Shown here piece after piece: positions 43,808-52,281 of a stretch of 64,000 nucleotides of DNA. A model generated the notes under the pieces. The model worked only from the letters and a program-made list of their open reading frames with translations, had not been told where the DNA came from and did no database searches. A program made the position numbers and the translations under genes. This DNA is from Paenibacillus sp. HWE-109 (GTDB lineage: Bacteria > Bacillota > Bacilli > Paenibacillales > NBRC-103111). Numbering within the stretch: position 1 is the stretch's first letter; each line of letters opens with the position of its first letter. The stretch is taken from contig NZ_CP091881.1 of the NCBI RefSeq assembly GCF_022163125.1, forward strand, positions 6,897,001-6,961,000, in the 5' to 3' direction.

Positions 43808-43833
43808 TGAACGATTCACCGGAGCTGTGCGTA
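43808..43833 (+). promoter_or_regulatory. ECF (SigY-type) promoter of the sigY-like operon
   Basis: TGAACG (43808-43813), exactly 16 bp, then CGTA (43830-43833). The Bacillus subtilis SigY autoregulatory promoter is, from memory, TGAACG-N16-CGTC. The match in both boxes and in spacing suggests that the encoded sigma factor transcribes its own operon. It lies 44 bp before the TTG start. Confidence 0.75.
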
Positions 43834-43876
43834 TTACTTAGGCATTCAAACGGACAGAGGGGATGGTCGAGAACAC

Positions 43877-44398
43877 TTGGAAGAGCATGAACTTATTCGC
43901 CAGGCTCTGCGGGGAGACCATGCCGCACTGTCTCAGCTGCTCCAACTGCATTATGATTTTGTTTATAAATATCTGCTGAAAATCACGATGCATCCGGCCA
44001 TGGCCGAAGATCTCACACAAGAAACGATGATCAAAAGCATTGAGAAAATATCGCTCTACAATGAGAAATCCTCCAAGTTTTCTTCTTGGCTCATGACCAT
44101 CGCTACTCGTCTTTACATTGATCAAGGCAGGCGCCGCAAACGTGAAAAGCTGTGGCAGGAAGAGCAGCAGCAGTCCTTGCGCTACATGCAGTGGCAGGCA
44201 GGGAATCAGCATGAGGATTGGCCTGATGTGTTGAATGCTTTAACGGAACTATCCGAGGATAGCCGCATCCCGCTCATTCTGAAACATTATTATGGCTACA
44301 CCTATGAAGAAATCGGCAGCATACTCGCCATCGCCGAAGGCACGGCCAAATCCAGGGTGCATCATGCATTGAAACAAGTACGGAAGGAGTTAGGTTAG
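43877..44398 (+). CDS. sigY: ECF sigma factor, SigY-like
   Basis: 173 residues: sigma region 2 (about 25-95, DLTQETMIKSIEKI and FSSWLMTIATRLYIDQGRRRKR) and region 4 (about 115-170, YGYTYEEIGSILAIAEGTAKSRVHHAL). Size, sequence style and gene order agree with Bacillus subtilis SigY, which drives its own operon. The start appears to be TTG 43877, as no ATG is in frame; the ribosome site is weak (GAGGGGA, 13 nt). It is followed by two small membrane-protein genes like yxlC and yxlD/yxlE, negative regulators of SigY. The yxlF/yxlG ABC transporter genes found in Bacillus are missing here. Confidence 0.85.
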   Translation: MEEHELIRQALRGDHAALSQLLQLHYDFVYKYLLKITMHPAMAEDLTQETMIKSIEKISLYNEKSSKFSSWLMTIATRLYIDQGRRRKREKLWQEEQQQSLRYMQWQAGNQHEDWPDVLNALTELSEDSRIPLILKHYYGYTYEEIGSILAIAEGTAKSRVHHALKQVRKELG

Positions 44399-44821
44399 AT
44401 GGATACAAGCAAGAAACCGCCTTCCCGGGGCGAGGAGGCTGCTTCTGATGGGCTTACCGGGAAATTGCAGCGGGATGGCGCGGCTGAGGCGCATGCGCGA
44501 GTTGAGCAAGGTGGGGGACCCAGTGATGAACAAATCGTTCAATCGCTAAAAGAAGGGTTGAGCACGCTCGATCGCATGTTTCCATCCTCTTCCCCTACCG
44601 CATCTTGGTTCGAACAACAAGTAGCCGCGACAACAAAGAAACAACGCTCGAAACTGCTGAGCGATTTGCTTAAACTTTGGCTGGGTGCGCTTGTCCTGCT
44701 ATATCTCTTGTATGTAACAGCGACTGCTCAGCCAATCGCCTTCACATTGCTGCAAGCTGCCGCCTTAATTGCACCATTAGCATGGTTAATTCTTCGAAAG
44801 CAGGTGGATACGCATGAATAA
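44399..44821 (+). CDS. YxlC-like membrane anti-sigma candidate
   Basis: 140 residues. The first 45 are low-complexity and charged, the middle (about 48-90) has a DRMFPSSSPTASWFEQQV segment like YxlC, and two TM helices follow (about 94-112 and 116-133). The ATG follows the sigY stop directly, with AAGGAG 10 nt upstream inside the sigY end, so the two genes are tightly coupled. In Bacillus, YxlC binds SigY and holds it inactive at the membrane; the same role is likely here. The N-terminal extension is longer than in YxlC. Confidence 0.75.
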   Translation: MDTSKKPPSRGEEAASDGLTGKLQRDGAAEAHARVEQGGGPSDEQIVQSLKEGLSTLDRMFPSSSPTASWFEQQVAATTKKQRSKLLSDLLKLWLGALVLLYLLYVTATAQPIAFTLLQAAALIAPLAWLILRKQVDTHE

Positions 44822-45041
44822 TCCTAATTGGGACGCATTGCCTCTGTGGGCTTGGATCAGCTTGGCAATCCTTTTGCTCAGTCAAAGCACTTGGTTGTTC
44901 GTTGATGCGCGCAAGCGCAGCGCCCGTTATCCTTGGTTCTGGGGCATCTGGGGCATCATCCAAATGCCCACGCCGCTGATCATCTATCTGTTTGCCGTCC
45001 GCAAGATTCATCGTGGCTGGTCGCGTAAGCCACATGATTGA
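44814..45041 (+). CDS. YxlD/YxlE-like small membrane protein (negative regulator of SigY)
   Basis: 75 residues with two TM segments (about 12-28 and 42-62) and the sequence FVDARKRSARYPWFWGIWG between them, typical of the PLDc_N-like small proteins in sigY operons. It overlaps the preceding gene by 8 bp. In Bacillus such proteins keep SigY inactive together with YxlC. A terminator starts 18 bp after the stop, so the operon has only three genes. Confidence 0.8.
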   Translation: MNNPNWDALPLWAWISLAILLLSQSTWLFVDARKRSARYPWFWGIWGIIQMPTPLIIYLFAVRKIHRGWSRKPHD

Positions 45042-45059
45042 GATTGCCCCATTCAAGCC

Positions 45060-45104
45060 AAAAACCCTTCCGTCCACCACCGTATGTGGAACTGAAGGGT
45101 TTTT
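45060..45104 (+). terminator. Terminator of the sigY-like operon
   Basis: Stem AAAAACCCTTC / GAAGGGTTTTT with an inner CCAC/GTGG, T-run at the end. Confidence 0.9.
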
Positions 45105-45161
45105 CGGCGTGAGGACTGTCCCCCTTCGCAAATGTAAGTTACTTGCGGGCACAAACCATCA

Positions 45162-46252
45162 GTCATGCGTTAACGAACTGTATGATGCTTATACGTACGA
45201 AATTGGCTACTTTAAAAATCTAACGAGCTCAGTTAGCGTTATGTAGTAGTTTTCGGGCGGGATTGTGAGCTTTTGCGGGGAATAACGCATCTGGAATTCG
45301 TTAGTTTTTTAAAATGAACCTTTTTGCTCGAATAAGGGGTACTGAGTTCGTAAAGGGCTGGGGGTACTGGATTCGTAACGGGCAGAGGGTAAAGGCTGGG
45401 TAAGGACAGGGGGAGCCATAGGGGCCGGCCCTCCAAGACCCATCCACCTTGCAGCACAGCCGCGCCGCCTCTTAGAGCGGCAAAAGCGGTAAAGCCGTCC
45501 GCTGCTCCAAACCAGCGACCATGTCATGCGTTAACGAACTGTATGATGCTTATACGTACGAAATTGGCTACTTTAAAAATCTAACGAGCTCAGTCGGCGT
45601 TATGTAGTAGTTTTTAGGCGGGATTGTGAGCTTTTGCGGGGAATAACGCACCTGGAATTCGTTAGTTTTTTTAAATGAACCTTTTTGCTCGAATAAGGGG
45701 TACTGAGTTCGTAAAGGGCTGGGGGTACTGGATTCGTAACGGGCAGAGGGTAAAGGCTGGGTAAGGACAGGGGGAGCCATAGGGGCCGGCCCTCCAAGAC
45801 CCATCCACCTTGCAGCACAGCCGCGCCGCCTCTTAGAGCGGCAAAAGCGCCAAAGCCGTCCGCTGCTCCAAACCAGCGACCATGTCATGCGTTAACGAAC
45901 CGTATGATGCTTATACGTACGAAAATGGCTACTTTGAAAATCTAACGAGCTCAGTCGGCGTTATGTAGTAGTTTTTGGGCGGGATTGTGAGCTTTTGCGG
46001 GGAATAACGCACCTGGAATTCGTTAGTTTTTTAAAATGAACCTTTTTGCTCGAATAGGGGGTACTGAGTTCGTAAAGGGCTGGGGGTACTGGATTCGTAA
46101 CGGGCAGAGGGTAAAGGCTGGGTAAGGACAGAGGGAGCCATAGGGGCCGGCCCTCCAAGACCCATCCAACCTTGCAGGACAGCCGCGCCGCCTCTTAGAG
46201 CTGCAAAAGCGGTAAAGCCGTCCGCTGCTCCAAACCAGCGACCATGTCATGC
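45162..46252. repeat. 361-bp tandem triplication containing element copies 4-6 and a gene 3' end
   Basis: Three head-to-tail units of 361, 361 and 362 bp: 45169-45529, 45530-45890 and 45891-46252, over 95% alike by eye. Each starts with a copy of the dispersed element (45169-45357, 45530-45718, 45891-46079, from GTTAACGAACTGTATGATG to GAGTTCGTAAAGGG). Each ends with about 57 bp from the 3' end of the acetyltransferase gene at 46195. The heptamer GTCATGC stands at the left border (45162-45168) and at the end of every unit, so the duplication could have started by recombination between GTCATGC repeats. No gene of its own is present. Confidence 0.9.
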
Positions 46253-46866
46253 CAGGCCTGCGGCTTGTTCGCCAGAATCGCATAGTAGCGCTTCAGGAAC
46301 TCCACAACGATCGCGGCATCAAGCTCCGCAGCCTCCTCATCTGTCGGCAGGAAGCAGAGATCAAGCTCCTCTACGGCTTCGCCATTGTTCTCCCATGACG
46401 GGTGAACATAAGGGAAATCGATCCGCTTATACCCTAGATGCGACAGTACTTCACGTCGCACGTACGGATCCATCGGCTTCACGCCGCCAAAAGCATGCCC
46501 CTCGATCCGATAAGGATCATAGATTTCGGCGAACATCCCAAGCATTGGCTTACCCGATTCTAAGGCCAAAGCCGCCAAGTCAGCCCAGCGTTTACGCGCC
46601 AGGAACCGCCCAATACCAAGCCCTGCTTGACCGATAATCGTGAAATCGGTCATCGCTACCTGAAAATCGTCATAGTAGCGATACTCTGTCGTACCCACCA
46701 CTTTACCTTCATGCACCGCTACGAATACACGGATGCCCGGGTCCTCCAACGGCTCTTTCCATAAAGAATATTCGAGTACCTCTTCCGGAGGAAATACCTC
46801 CTTCATCAAATCATGCATCGCGCGAAATAAAGGATTATCAATACTTGTTATGCGGATGTACTCCAT
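46195..46866 (-). CDS. GNAT-family acetyltransferase, 3' end shared with the triplication
   Basis: 223 residues; a divergent GNAT fold with the central VGTTEYRYYDDFQVAMTDF strands and a GLGIGRFLARKRW acetyl-CoA loop. The ATG has AGGAGTG about 12 nt upstream. Its last 19 codons lie inside unit 3 of the tandem repeat; units 1 and 2 carry extra copies of those codons and the stop (ending ALPLLPL and ALALLPL instead of ALPLLQL). The duplication therefore extended from inside this gene and left it intact. Lies 41 bp downstream of another acetyltransferase gene. Substrate unknown. Confidence 0.82.
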   Translation of the reverse strand: MEYIRITSIDNPLFRAMHDLMKEVFPPEEVLEYSLWKEPLEDPGIRVFVAVHEGKVVGTTEYRYYDDFQVAMTDFTIIGQAGLGIGRFLARKRWADLAALALESGKPMLGMFAEIYDPYRIEGHAFGGVKPMDPYVRREVLSHLGYKRIDFPYVHPSWENNGEAVEELDLCFLPTDEEAAELDAAIVVEFLKRYYAILANKPQAWHDMVAGLEQRTALPLLQL

Positions 46867-46907
46867 CTAATCTTGTCACTCCTCTCAGTTTGTCCAAAGC
46901 TTTTGCT

Positions 46908-47585
46908 TCATGGCCGAAACGGATTCCGCCACTCCATCAGAAGCGCATAGTTCAGCGACTCCACATCCTCTAGATAGTTCGGCACCACCTGCACCGGCGT
47001 CCTGCCGCATCGCAGCAAGAACGTAAGCACAGGGTCCTTCACGTTCCCCTCCATCACTTCGTGGACATATTCGTCTGCGCTCCACTTGTCGGCATATCGC
47101 TGATATCCGGGCATCCGGCCACCGCCAAGCAGCCTGCTTAGCCCCAGATGCACAACTACTTCATACATGGACTGCATCATCCACTTTCCGAGCCCAAGCT
47201 TGCGGTACGCAGGCCGTATGCAAATGTCTACAATGTAGAGGGTATCTCCGTCCGGTCGATGCGTACGAATATAACCTTCATCCGTTATCGTAGACCAGCT
47301 ATGGTCAATGGCATCGGCTTCCTCATAATTAACACGAAGACCTGTAAGGGATCCTGCGATCTCGCCAGCCACTTCTACACAGAGCGCCCCTTCTGGAAAC
47401 CGTGTGATATGCTCGGTCAGTTGTTCTTCATCCCACCAAAGCTCCGAAGGAAAGGGCGGAGGAAAACTTTCCTGCTGTACCCGAATGAGCGCGGCGAAGT
47501 CCTCCTGGCCATATGTGCGAATGACAGCCTCAATCGGCTTGTCACCGTCGAAGACGAACATCTTTTTCATATAAAACGCTGCCAT
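46908..47585 (-). CDS. GNAT acetyltransferase, counterpart of the N-terminal half of YhcX-type proteins
   Basis: 225 residues from ATG 47585 (AGGAGGTG upstream). The GNAT core has CIRPAYRKLGLGKWMMQ, and there are GGGRMPGYQRY and a long insertion typical of the GNAT part of Bacillus YhcX-type proteins, in which this domain is fused to a carbon-nitrogen hydrolase. Here the hydrolase is a separate gene 34 bp upstream on the same strand, so two genes replace the usual fusion. Reaction unknown. Confidence 0.85.
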   Translation of the reverse strand: MAAFYMKKMFVFDGDKPIEAVIRTYGQEDFAALIRVQQESFPPPFPSELWWDEEQLTEHITRFPEGALCVEVAGEIAGSLTGLRVNYEEADAIDHSWSTITDEGYIRTHRPDGDTLYIVDICIRPAYRKLGLGKWMMQSMYEVVVHLGLSRLLGGGRMPGYQRYADKWSADEYVHEVMEGNVKDPVLTFLLRCGRTPVQVVPNYLEDVESLNYALLMEWRNPFRP

Positions 47586-47619
47586 GCCGCTAAAGCACCT
47601 CCTCATTGCCCACCCTTGT

Positions 47620-48477
47620 TTAGGACCAGTCCGTATACAAATCCGTTCGGCGGTCACGCCAAGTGGTGACAGAACCTTTTTCCCGCACTAGGGTCAAAAG
47701 GTCCAAATCCAGATCAGCCGTAACGACCATATCACCGTTGATCTCACCTTCAACCAAGATGCCTTTTGGCGGAAAAGGGACATCATTAGGCGTAAGTACC
47801 GCTGCCTGCCCGAAATTTCCCCGCATGAAGTCAACTGTCGGCAAGGCCCCGACCGTCCCTGTCGTTACCACATAGATTTGATTCTCAATCGTTCTGGCAT
47901 GGCACGTATAACGCACCCGATGAAAGCCATGGCGATCATCCGTGCAAGACGGCGCAAAGAGGACATCCGCTCCGCGAGCCCTTGCCATCCGTACGATTTC
48001 GGGAAACTCCACATCATAACAGACCAGCATGGCGATGCGGCCTTTATCCGTATCAAAAACCTGGAGCGAATCTCCAGCCCCCATATTCCATTCCTTGACC
48101 TCAGTAGGGGTAATGTGCAGCTTTTTCTGCTCCCCGATTCGTCCGTCTGGATAAAATAAAAAGGCTGTATTATACAACTTGCCTTCCTCTGCAATAATAT
48201 GAGTGCCACCAATCAAATGCATGCCCGTCTGCTGAGCCAGCCCTTGAAAAAGGCTGCGGTAAGCTTCCGTGTAGGCAGGCAAAGCCTCAATCGGCAGCGC
48301 CTTTCCATTGTCGTCCCCGATGGACATCAGTTGCGTAGTAAACAACTCCGGAAATAGGACAAAATCCGCCTCAAACTCCTGGGCTATTTTAACATAATGC
48401 TCCACTTGCGCGGCAAACTCCTCAAAACTATGTATCGTGTGCAAATGGTACTGCACAGCCGAAACTCGCATCTTCAA
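47620..48477 (-). CDS. Carbon-nitrogen hydrolase (nitrilase superfamily)
   Basis: About 285 residues. The catalytic triad is visible: Glu in LFPELFTTQ, Lys in KKLHITPTE and Cys in LVCYDVEFPE. Such enzymes hydrolyse amides or nitriles. The start is placed at TTG 48477 with GGGAGAGG 6 nt upstream; ATG two codons later is the alternative. It belongs to the group usually fused to a GNAT domain in Bacillus (YhcX type); here the GNAT gene is separate and follows it. The substrate is not known, probably an acylated amine or amide processed jointly by the two enzymes. Confidence 0.9.
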   Translation of the reverse strand: MKMRVSAVQYHLHTIHSFEEFAAQVEHYVKIAQEFEADFVLFPELFTTQLMSIGDDNGKALPIEALPAYTEAYRSLFQGLAQQTGMHLIGGTHIIAEEGKLYNTAFLFYPDGRIGEQKKLHITPTEVKEWNMGAGDSLQVFDTDKGRIAMLVCYDVEFPEIVRMARARGADVLFAPSCTDDRHGFHRVRYTCHARTIENQIYVVTTGTVGALPTVDFMRGNFGQAAVLTPNDVPFPPKGILVEGEINGDMVVTADLDLDLLTLVREKGSVTTWRDRRTDLYTDWS

Positions 48478-48530
48478 CGTCGACCTCTCCCTTTCAAGCA
48501 CTTTTATCGCCGTATCCTGCGATCCTGCAA

Positions 48531-48554
48531 CCCTATAACCCTATAACCCTATAA
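48531..48554. repeat. Three CCCTATAA octamers at the end of the reductase gene
   Basis: Three exact 8-bp tandem copies. The TAG stop of the reductase gene (48549-48551) lies inside the third copy; loss or gain of a unit would not shift the upstream frame but could change the last codons. Confidence 0.8.
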
Positions 48555-49538
48555 CCGGACAAGCACTCTCCCTCTCACCTGCCCGTTCAAAACTTCGCCG
48601 GCGACCGCCTCGACTTCCTCCAGCGTCACTTCTTTATAAACAGTCCGCTCCAATAACGGCGGTTTCAACTCCGTCGCTATGCGCTCCCAAAGAGGCTTGC
48701 GAATCGCCATGGGACAGTACACCGAATCAATGCCTAATATGTTCACGCCCCTTAAAATAAAAGGGTACACCGACGCGCTGAACTCGCCGCCACCTGTCAA
48801 ACCACTCAGCGCCACGGAGCCGCCGTATTGCATCCTGCTGAGCACATGCGCCAGTGAATTGCCCCCGACAGGGTCAACAGCTCCAGCCCAATATTCCTTA
48901 TTCAGCGGCTTCTGGACTTGCGGGGATAGTTCCTCACGGGAGATAACATGCTTCGCGCCAAGCTCCACTAAATACGCATGATCAGCGAATTTCCCCGTGC
49001 TCGCTTCCACTTCGTATCCCAGTCCTGCCAGCATGGACACGCTGCTGCTTCCCACACCGCCGGTCGCACCTCGCACCAGCACAGGCCCTTTGTCCTTATT
49101 GAGCCCATTGTTCTCAAGCCACTGAATTGAAAGCGCCGCGGTAAAGCCTGCCGTACCAAGAATCATCGCTTCCCGATGCGATAGTCCCGAAGGAAGAGGA
49201 ACTACCCAATCTGCCGATACGCGCGCGAATGAGCTGAAGCCGCCATAATGCCCTGTGCCCAGTTCATAGCTGGTCACCAGCACGTCGTCACCTTCCCGAT
49301 AACAGCTGTCCGACGAAGCAACCACAGTACCCGCCAAATCGATCCCAGGCACCATCGGATAAGTTCTTACGACACGCCCCGACGGACTGCAGGCCAGCGC
49401 ATCTTTATAGTTCATACTCGTATATTTAACACGAATCGTTACTTCTCCTGCTGGCAGATCCTCCAATGTCAGCTCTTTGACCTCGACAGCAAATTGACCA
49501 TCTGCGCGCTCAACAACTAATGCCTTGAAGCTCTCCAT
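48549..49538 (-). CDS. YhdH/AcuI-type quinone oxidoreductase (acrylyl-CoA reductase family)
   Basis: About 329 residues of the medium-chain dehydrogenase/reductase superfamily, with no zinc ligands. The NADPH-binding Rossmann motif is GATGGVGSSSVSML, and the YhdH-specific SMNYKDALA and GIDLAGTV are present. E. coli YhdH/AcuI reduces acrylyl-CoA with NADPH; that activity is possible here but not proven. ATG 49538 has GGAGG 9 nt upstream. It is 71 bp upstream of the nitrilase gene on the same strand, and they may be co-transcribed. Confidence 0.9.
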   Translation of the reverse strand: MESFKALVVERADGQFAVEVKELTLEDLPAGEVTIRVKYTSMNYKDALACSPSGRVVRTYPMVPGIDLAGTVVASSDSCYREGDDVLVTSYELGTGHYGGFSSFARVSADWVVPLPSGLSHREAMILGTAGFTAALSIQWLENNGLNKDKGPVLVRGATGGVGSSSVSMLAGLGYEVEASTGKFADHAYLVELGAKHVISREELSPQVQKPLNKEYWAGAVDPVGGNSLAHVLSRMQYGGSVALSGLTGGGEFSASVYPFILRGVNILGIDSVYCPMAIRKPLWERIATELKPPLLERTVYKEVTLEEVEAVAGEVLNGQVRGRVLVRL

Positions 49539-49634
49539 CCACTTCGCCTCCTCAGTTCGCAACGAATCCTGATCCCGATCACCACTTTCTCAGTTTACTA
49601 AAATGAGGCCTTAGTTTCAAAGCATGGCGTGCAC

Positions 49635-49668
49635 AAAAAACTCCCCGGTCACCATGACCAGGGAGTTT
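49635..49668 (-). terminator. Terminator of the gal operon
   Basis: Stem AAACTCCC.GGTCA / TGACC.GGGAGTTT with a 3-nt loop, followed on the minus strand by TTTTTT; it begins 7 bp after the galT stop. Confidence 0.9.
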
Positions 49669-49675
49669 AAACTAT

Positions 49676-51253
49676 TTATGGCTGCACAAAGCCTGCAGCG
49701 GTCAAAAACCGTTCAAAAGCCGCTTGCCCGGCTTCATCACGCTTGAAGACGCCTGCGTCCAGCAGCACGTCCATGAACTTGCTGCCGACTTCCGCCTGCA
49801 GCAGCGCATTGGCTTCATCCTGCGTCAGCGACGCGCCCTGCTTCGCGAGCAGCGACGCGATCCACTCCTCATGCTTGTGCAGCGGATGAGCGGCTTCCGC
49901 TTGGATCTCGCTGCCGAATTCGGCTTCGCCGGTGAGGATCTTCGCGATATCCGCGAGTTCCTCTTGCAGGCGGCCTGGCAATACGGCCAGCCCCATGACC
50001 TCAATCAAGCCGATGTTCTCCTTCTTGATGTGGTGCAAGTGCTGATGCGGATGGAAGATGCCATCCGGATGCTCTTCACTGGTGCGGTTGTTCCGCAGCA
50101 CCAGGTCAAGCTCGTACTCGCCGCGCGCATTGTTGCGGGCGATCGGAGTAATCGTGTTATGCGGGATCCGCTGTCCGTCCTTCTCGCTGAAGGCGAGGAC
50201 GTCCGCTTCCGCATCACTGTAGGCCCGCCAGTCTTCGAGCAGCTTGCTGGCCAGCTTGTACAGCTGCTGCTTGTTATGGCCGCTCAAGCGAAGAACCGAC
50301 ATCGGCCATTTGACGATGGCTGCTTTCACGCCTGCGAAGTTCGCATGTGAGAATACTTTCTCACTTGGCGCTATTTCCATCGGGAATTGGTGGCGACCGC
50401 CTTGGAAATGATCGTGGTTCAGAATCGAGCCACCCACAATCGGCAGATCCGCATTGGACCCGATGAAATAGTGCGGGAACTGCTCAATGAAATCCAGCAA
50501 ACGGTAAAACGTATTCGCCGTCGTTTTCATCGGAATGTGCTTCTCATGGAAAATAATGCTGTGCTCGTTGTAATACACATATGGCGAGTATTGGAAGTAC
50601 CACTTCTCACCGTCCAGCTCCAGTGGAATGACACGCAGGTTTTGCCTAGCCGGGTGATTCACACGGCCTGCATAACCTAAATTGTCCACACACAGGAGAC
50701 ATAAGGGGTAGCTGCTTTGCGGCAGCGTTTTGAGAAGAGCAATTTCCTTGGGATCTTTCTCCGGTTTGGAAAGGTTGATCGTGATCTCAAGATGGCCATA
50801 AGGTGTTTCGGCTAACCAATAAGCATTCTTCTGGATACGGTCCATACGAATGTAATTGGAATCAATCGATTGCTTGTAAAAATAATTCGTGGCCGCTTCA
50901 ACACTAGTCGATTTCGCCGTATTCCAGAATTGATGAACAACCTCGGAAGGACGGGGCATTAAGAGCCCCATAATGCGTGCATCCAACAAATCACGGTAAG
51001 TCGTCGTATTTTCTTCTAGAAGGCCGATTTCATAGGCAGCATCCAAAAGCTCCTCCAAAACGGCAACGGGACTCGCCAACTTCTCATCCGGCACCTCCCC
51101 TTGAAAGGGCTCAGCAAGTCCGAATAGATCGAGTAAAGCATTCCTTGATGTGTACACATCAAGGTGCTCAACCAGCCCATTTTGCTTGGCGAACTGCAGG
51201 AGCCTTTCGATCACTAATGCTGTATGCTGCGACGCTTTCAATGCGTGTTCCAT
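49676..51253 (-). CDS. galT: UDP-glucose--hexose-1-phosphate uridylyltransferase (GalT, class II)
   Basis: 525 residues, the long class II GalT found in Firmicutes. It converts galactose-1-P and UDP-glucose to glucose-1-P and UDP-galactose (Leloir pathway). Visible motifs: GGSILNHDHFQGG and the HPHQHLHHIKKENIGLIEVMG segment. ATG 51253 has AAAGGAAAG upstream; the frame continues to 51385 without a start signal. It is the last gene of galK-galE-galT, 40 bp after galE. The 3' quarter is more GC-rich than the rest. Confidence 0.95.
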   Translation of the reverse strand: MEHALKASQHTALVIERLLQFAKQNGLVEHLDVYTSRNALLDLFGLAEPFQGEVPDEKLASPVAVLEELLDAAYEIGLLEENTTTYRDLLDARIMGLLMPRPSEVVHQFWNTAKSTSVEAATNYFYKQSIDSNYIRMDRIQKNAYWLAETPYGHLEITINLSKPEKDPKEIALLKTLPQSSYPLCLLCVDNLGYAGRVNHPARQNLRVIPLELDGEKWYFQYSPYVYYNEHSIIFHEKHIPMKTTANTFYRLLDFIEQFPHYFIGSNADLPIVGGSILNHDHFQGGRHQFPMEIAPSEKVFSHANFAGVKAAIVKWPMSVLRLSGHNKQQLYKLASKLLEDWRAYSDAEADVLAFSEKDGQRIPHNTITPIARNNARGEYELDLVLRNNRTSEEHPDGIFHPHQHLHHIKKENIGLIEVMGLAVLPGRLQEELADIAKILTGEAEFGSEIQAEAAHPLHKHEEWIASLLAKQGASLTQDEANALLQAEVGSKFMDVLLDAGVFKRDEAGQAAFERFLTAAGFVQP

Positions 51254-51293
51254 GTGCCACTTTCCTTTCTGCCTAACAGATCTATATGCAGCC

Positions 51294-52280
51294 CTACTTT
51301 TCGTAGCCGTTCGGGTTGTTTTGATGCCAGTTCCACGCGCTTTCGATGATGGCTTCCAGGGAATCGCGTGTCGGTTTCCAGCCAAGCTCGGTTCTCGCCC
51401 GATCGGAAGATGCGATCAGCGTAGCGGGATCACCGCCTCTGCGCGGTTCGATCACAGCAGGAATCGCATGCCCAGTTACTTTGCGGGCAATATCAATTAC
51501 TTCTTTGACCGAGAAGCCTGTGCCGTTCCCCAGGTTATAAATATTGCTGTCCGCTCCGCCGCGGAGCTTCTCAACAGCAAGTACGTGGGCGCTAGCCAAA
51601 TCACTAACATGTATATAGTCCCTTACACAAGTGCCGTCAGCTGTCGCATAGTCTTCTCCGAAGATGGAGATATGCGCTCTTTGACCAAGTGCCACTTGCA
51701 AAATAATCGGGATCAAATGCGTCTCTGGACTATGATCTTCCCCGATTTTACCGCCTGCATGCGCGCCAGCTGCATTAAAATAGCGAAGCGATACATATTT
51801 GATGCCATGTGCTGTATCGAACCATTTCATCATTTTTTCCATAGCCAGCTTCGTTTCGCCATACGTATTCGTCGGCAATGTGCGATCGCTCTCCAGGATC
51901 GGGATATTTTCAGGCTCCCCGTAGGTGGCTGCTGTCGAGGAAAAGACGATTCTTTTCACGTCGTATTGTGTCATTTTTTCAAGCAAGCAAAGCGTTCCGT
52001 ACACATTATTGTGATAATATTTCGCTGGATTCGTCATGCTTTCCCCAACTAGCGAGTTAGCCGCAAAGTGGATAATAGCGTCAATGCTGTTTTCCGTAAA
52101 AACCGTATCTAGAAAATCTCCATCGCGCAAATCCCCCACGTAAAGCTTGCCGCCCAGCACAGCATTGCGGTGACCTTGCTGCAAGTTATCCACGATCACG
52201 ACTTCTTCGCCTTTGGCCAGCAGTTCTGCTACGGCATGAGATCCAATATATCCCGCTCCACCTGTTACCAAAATAGCCAT
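51294..52280 (-). CDS. galE: UDP-glucose 4-epimerase
   Basis: 328 residues, short-chain dehydrogenase fold. NAD binding by TGGAGYIGS near the N-terminus; catalytic Ser/Thr in FSSTAATYG and the YxxxK motif in YGETKLAMEK. It interconverts UDP-galactose and UDP-glucose. ATG 52280 has GGGGAGG upstream and starts 1 bp after the galK stop, so the genes are coupled. Confidence 0.96.
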   Translation of the reverse strand: MAILVTGGAGYIGSHAVAELLAKGEEVVIVDNLQQGHRNAVLGGKLYVGDLRDGDFLDTVFTENSIDAIIHFAANSLVGESMTNPAKYYHNNVYGTLCLLEKMTQYDVKRIVFSSTAATYGEPENIPILESDRTLPTNTYGETKLAMEKMMKWFDTAHGIKYVSLRYFNAAGAHAGGKIGEDHSPETHLIPIILQVALGQRAHISIFGEDYATADGTCVRDYIHVSDLASAHVLAVEKLRGGADSNIYNLGNGTGFSVKEVIDIARKVTGHAIPAVIEPRRGGDPATLIASSDRARTELGWKPTRDSLEAIIESAWNWHQNNPNGYEK

Positions 52281-52281
52281 C

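Noticed and set aside
45239..46158. ORFs of 65-106 codons on the minus strand within the triplication
   Set aside because: They repeat in each unit, have no ribosome site and run through the non-coding element and the wrong frame of the acetyltransferase 3' end.
48531..48554. CCCTATAA repeats as a phase-variation tract
   Set aside because: They lie at the stop codon of the reductase, so length change would hardly alter the protein.
51150..52052. 300-codon ORF antisense to galT/galE
   Set aside because: Shadow frame of two complete conserved genes, no ribosome site.
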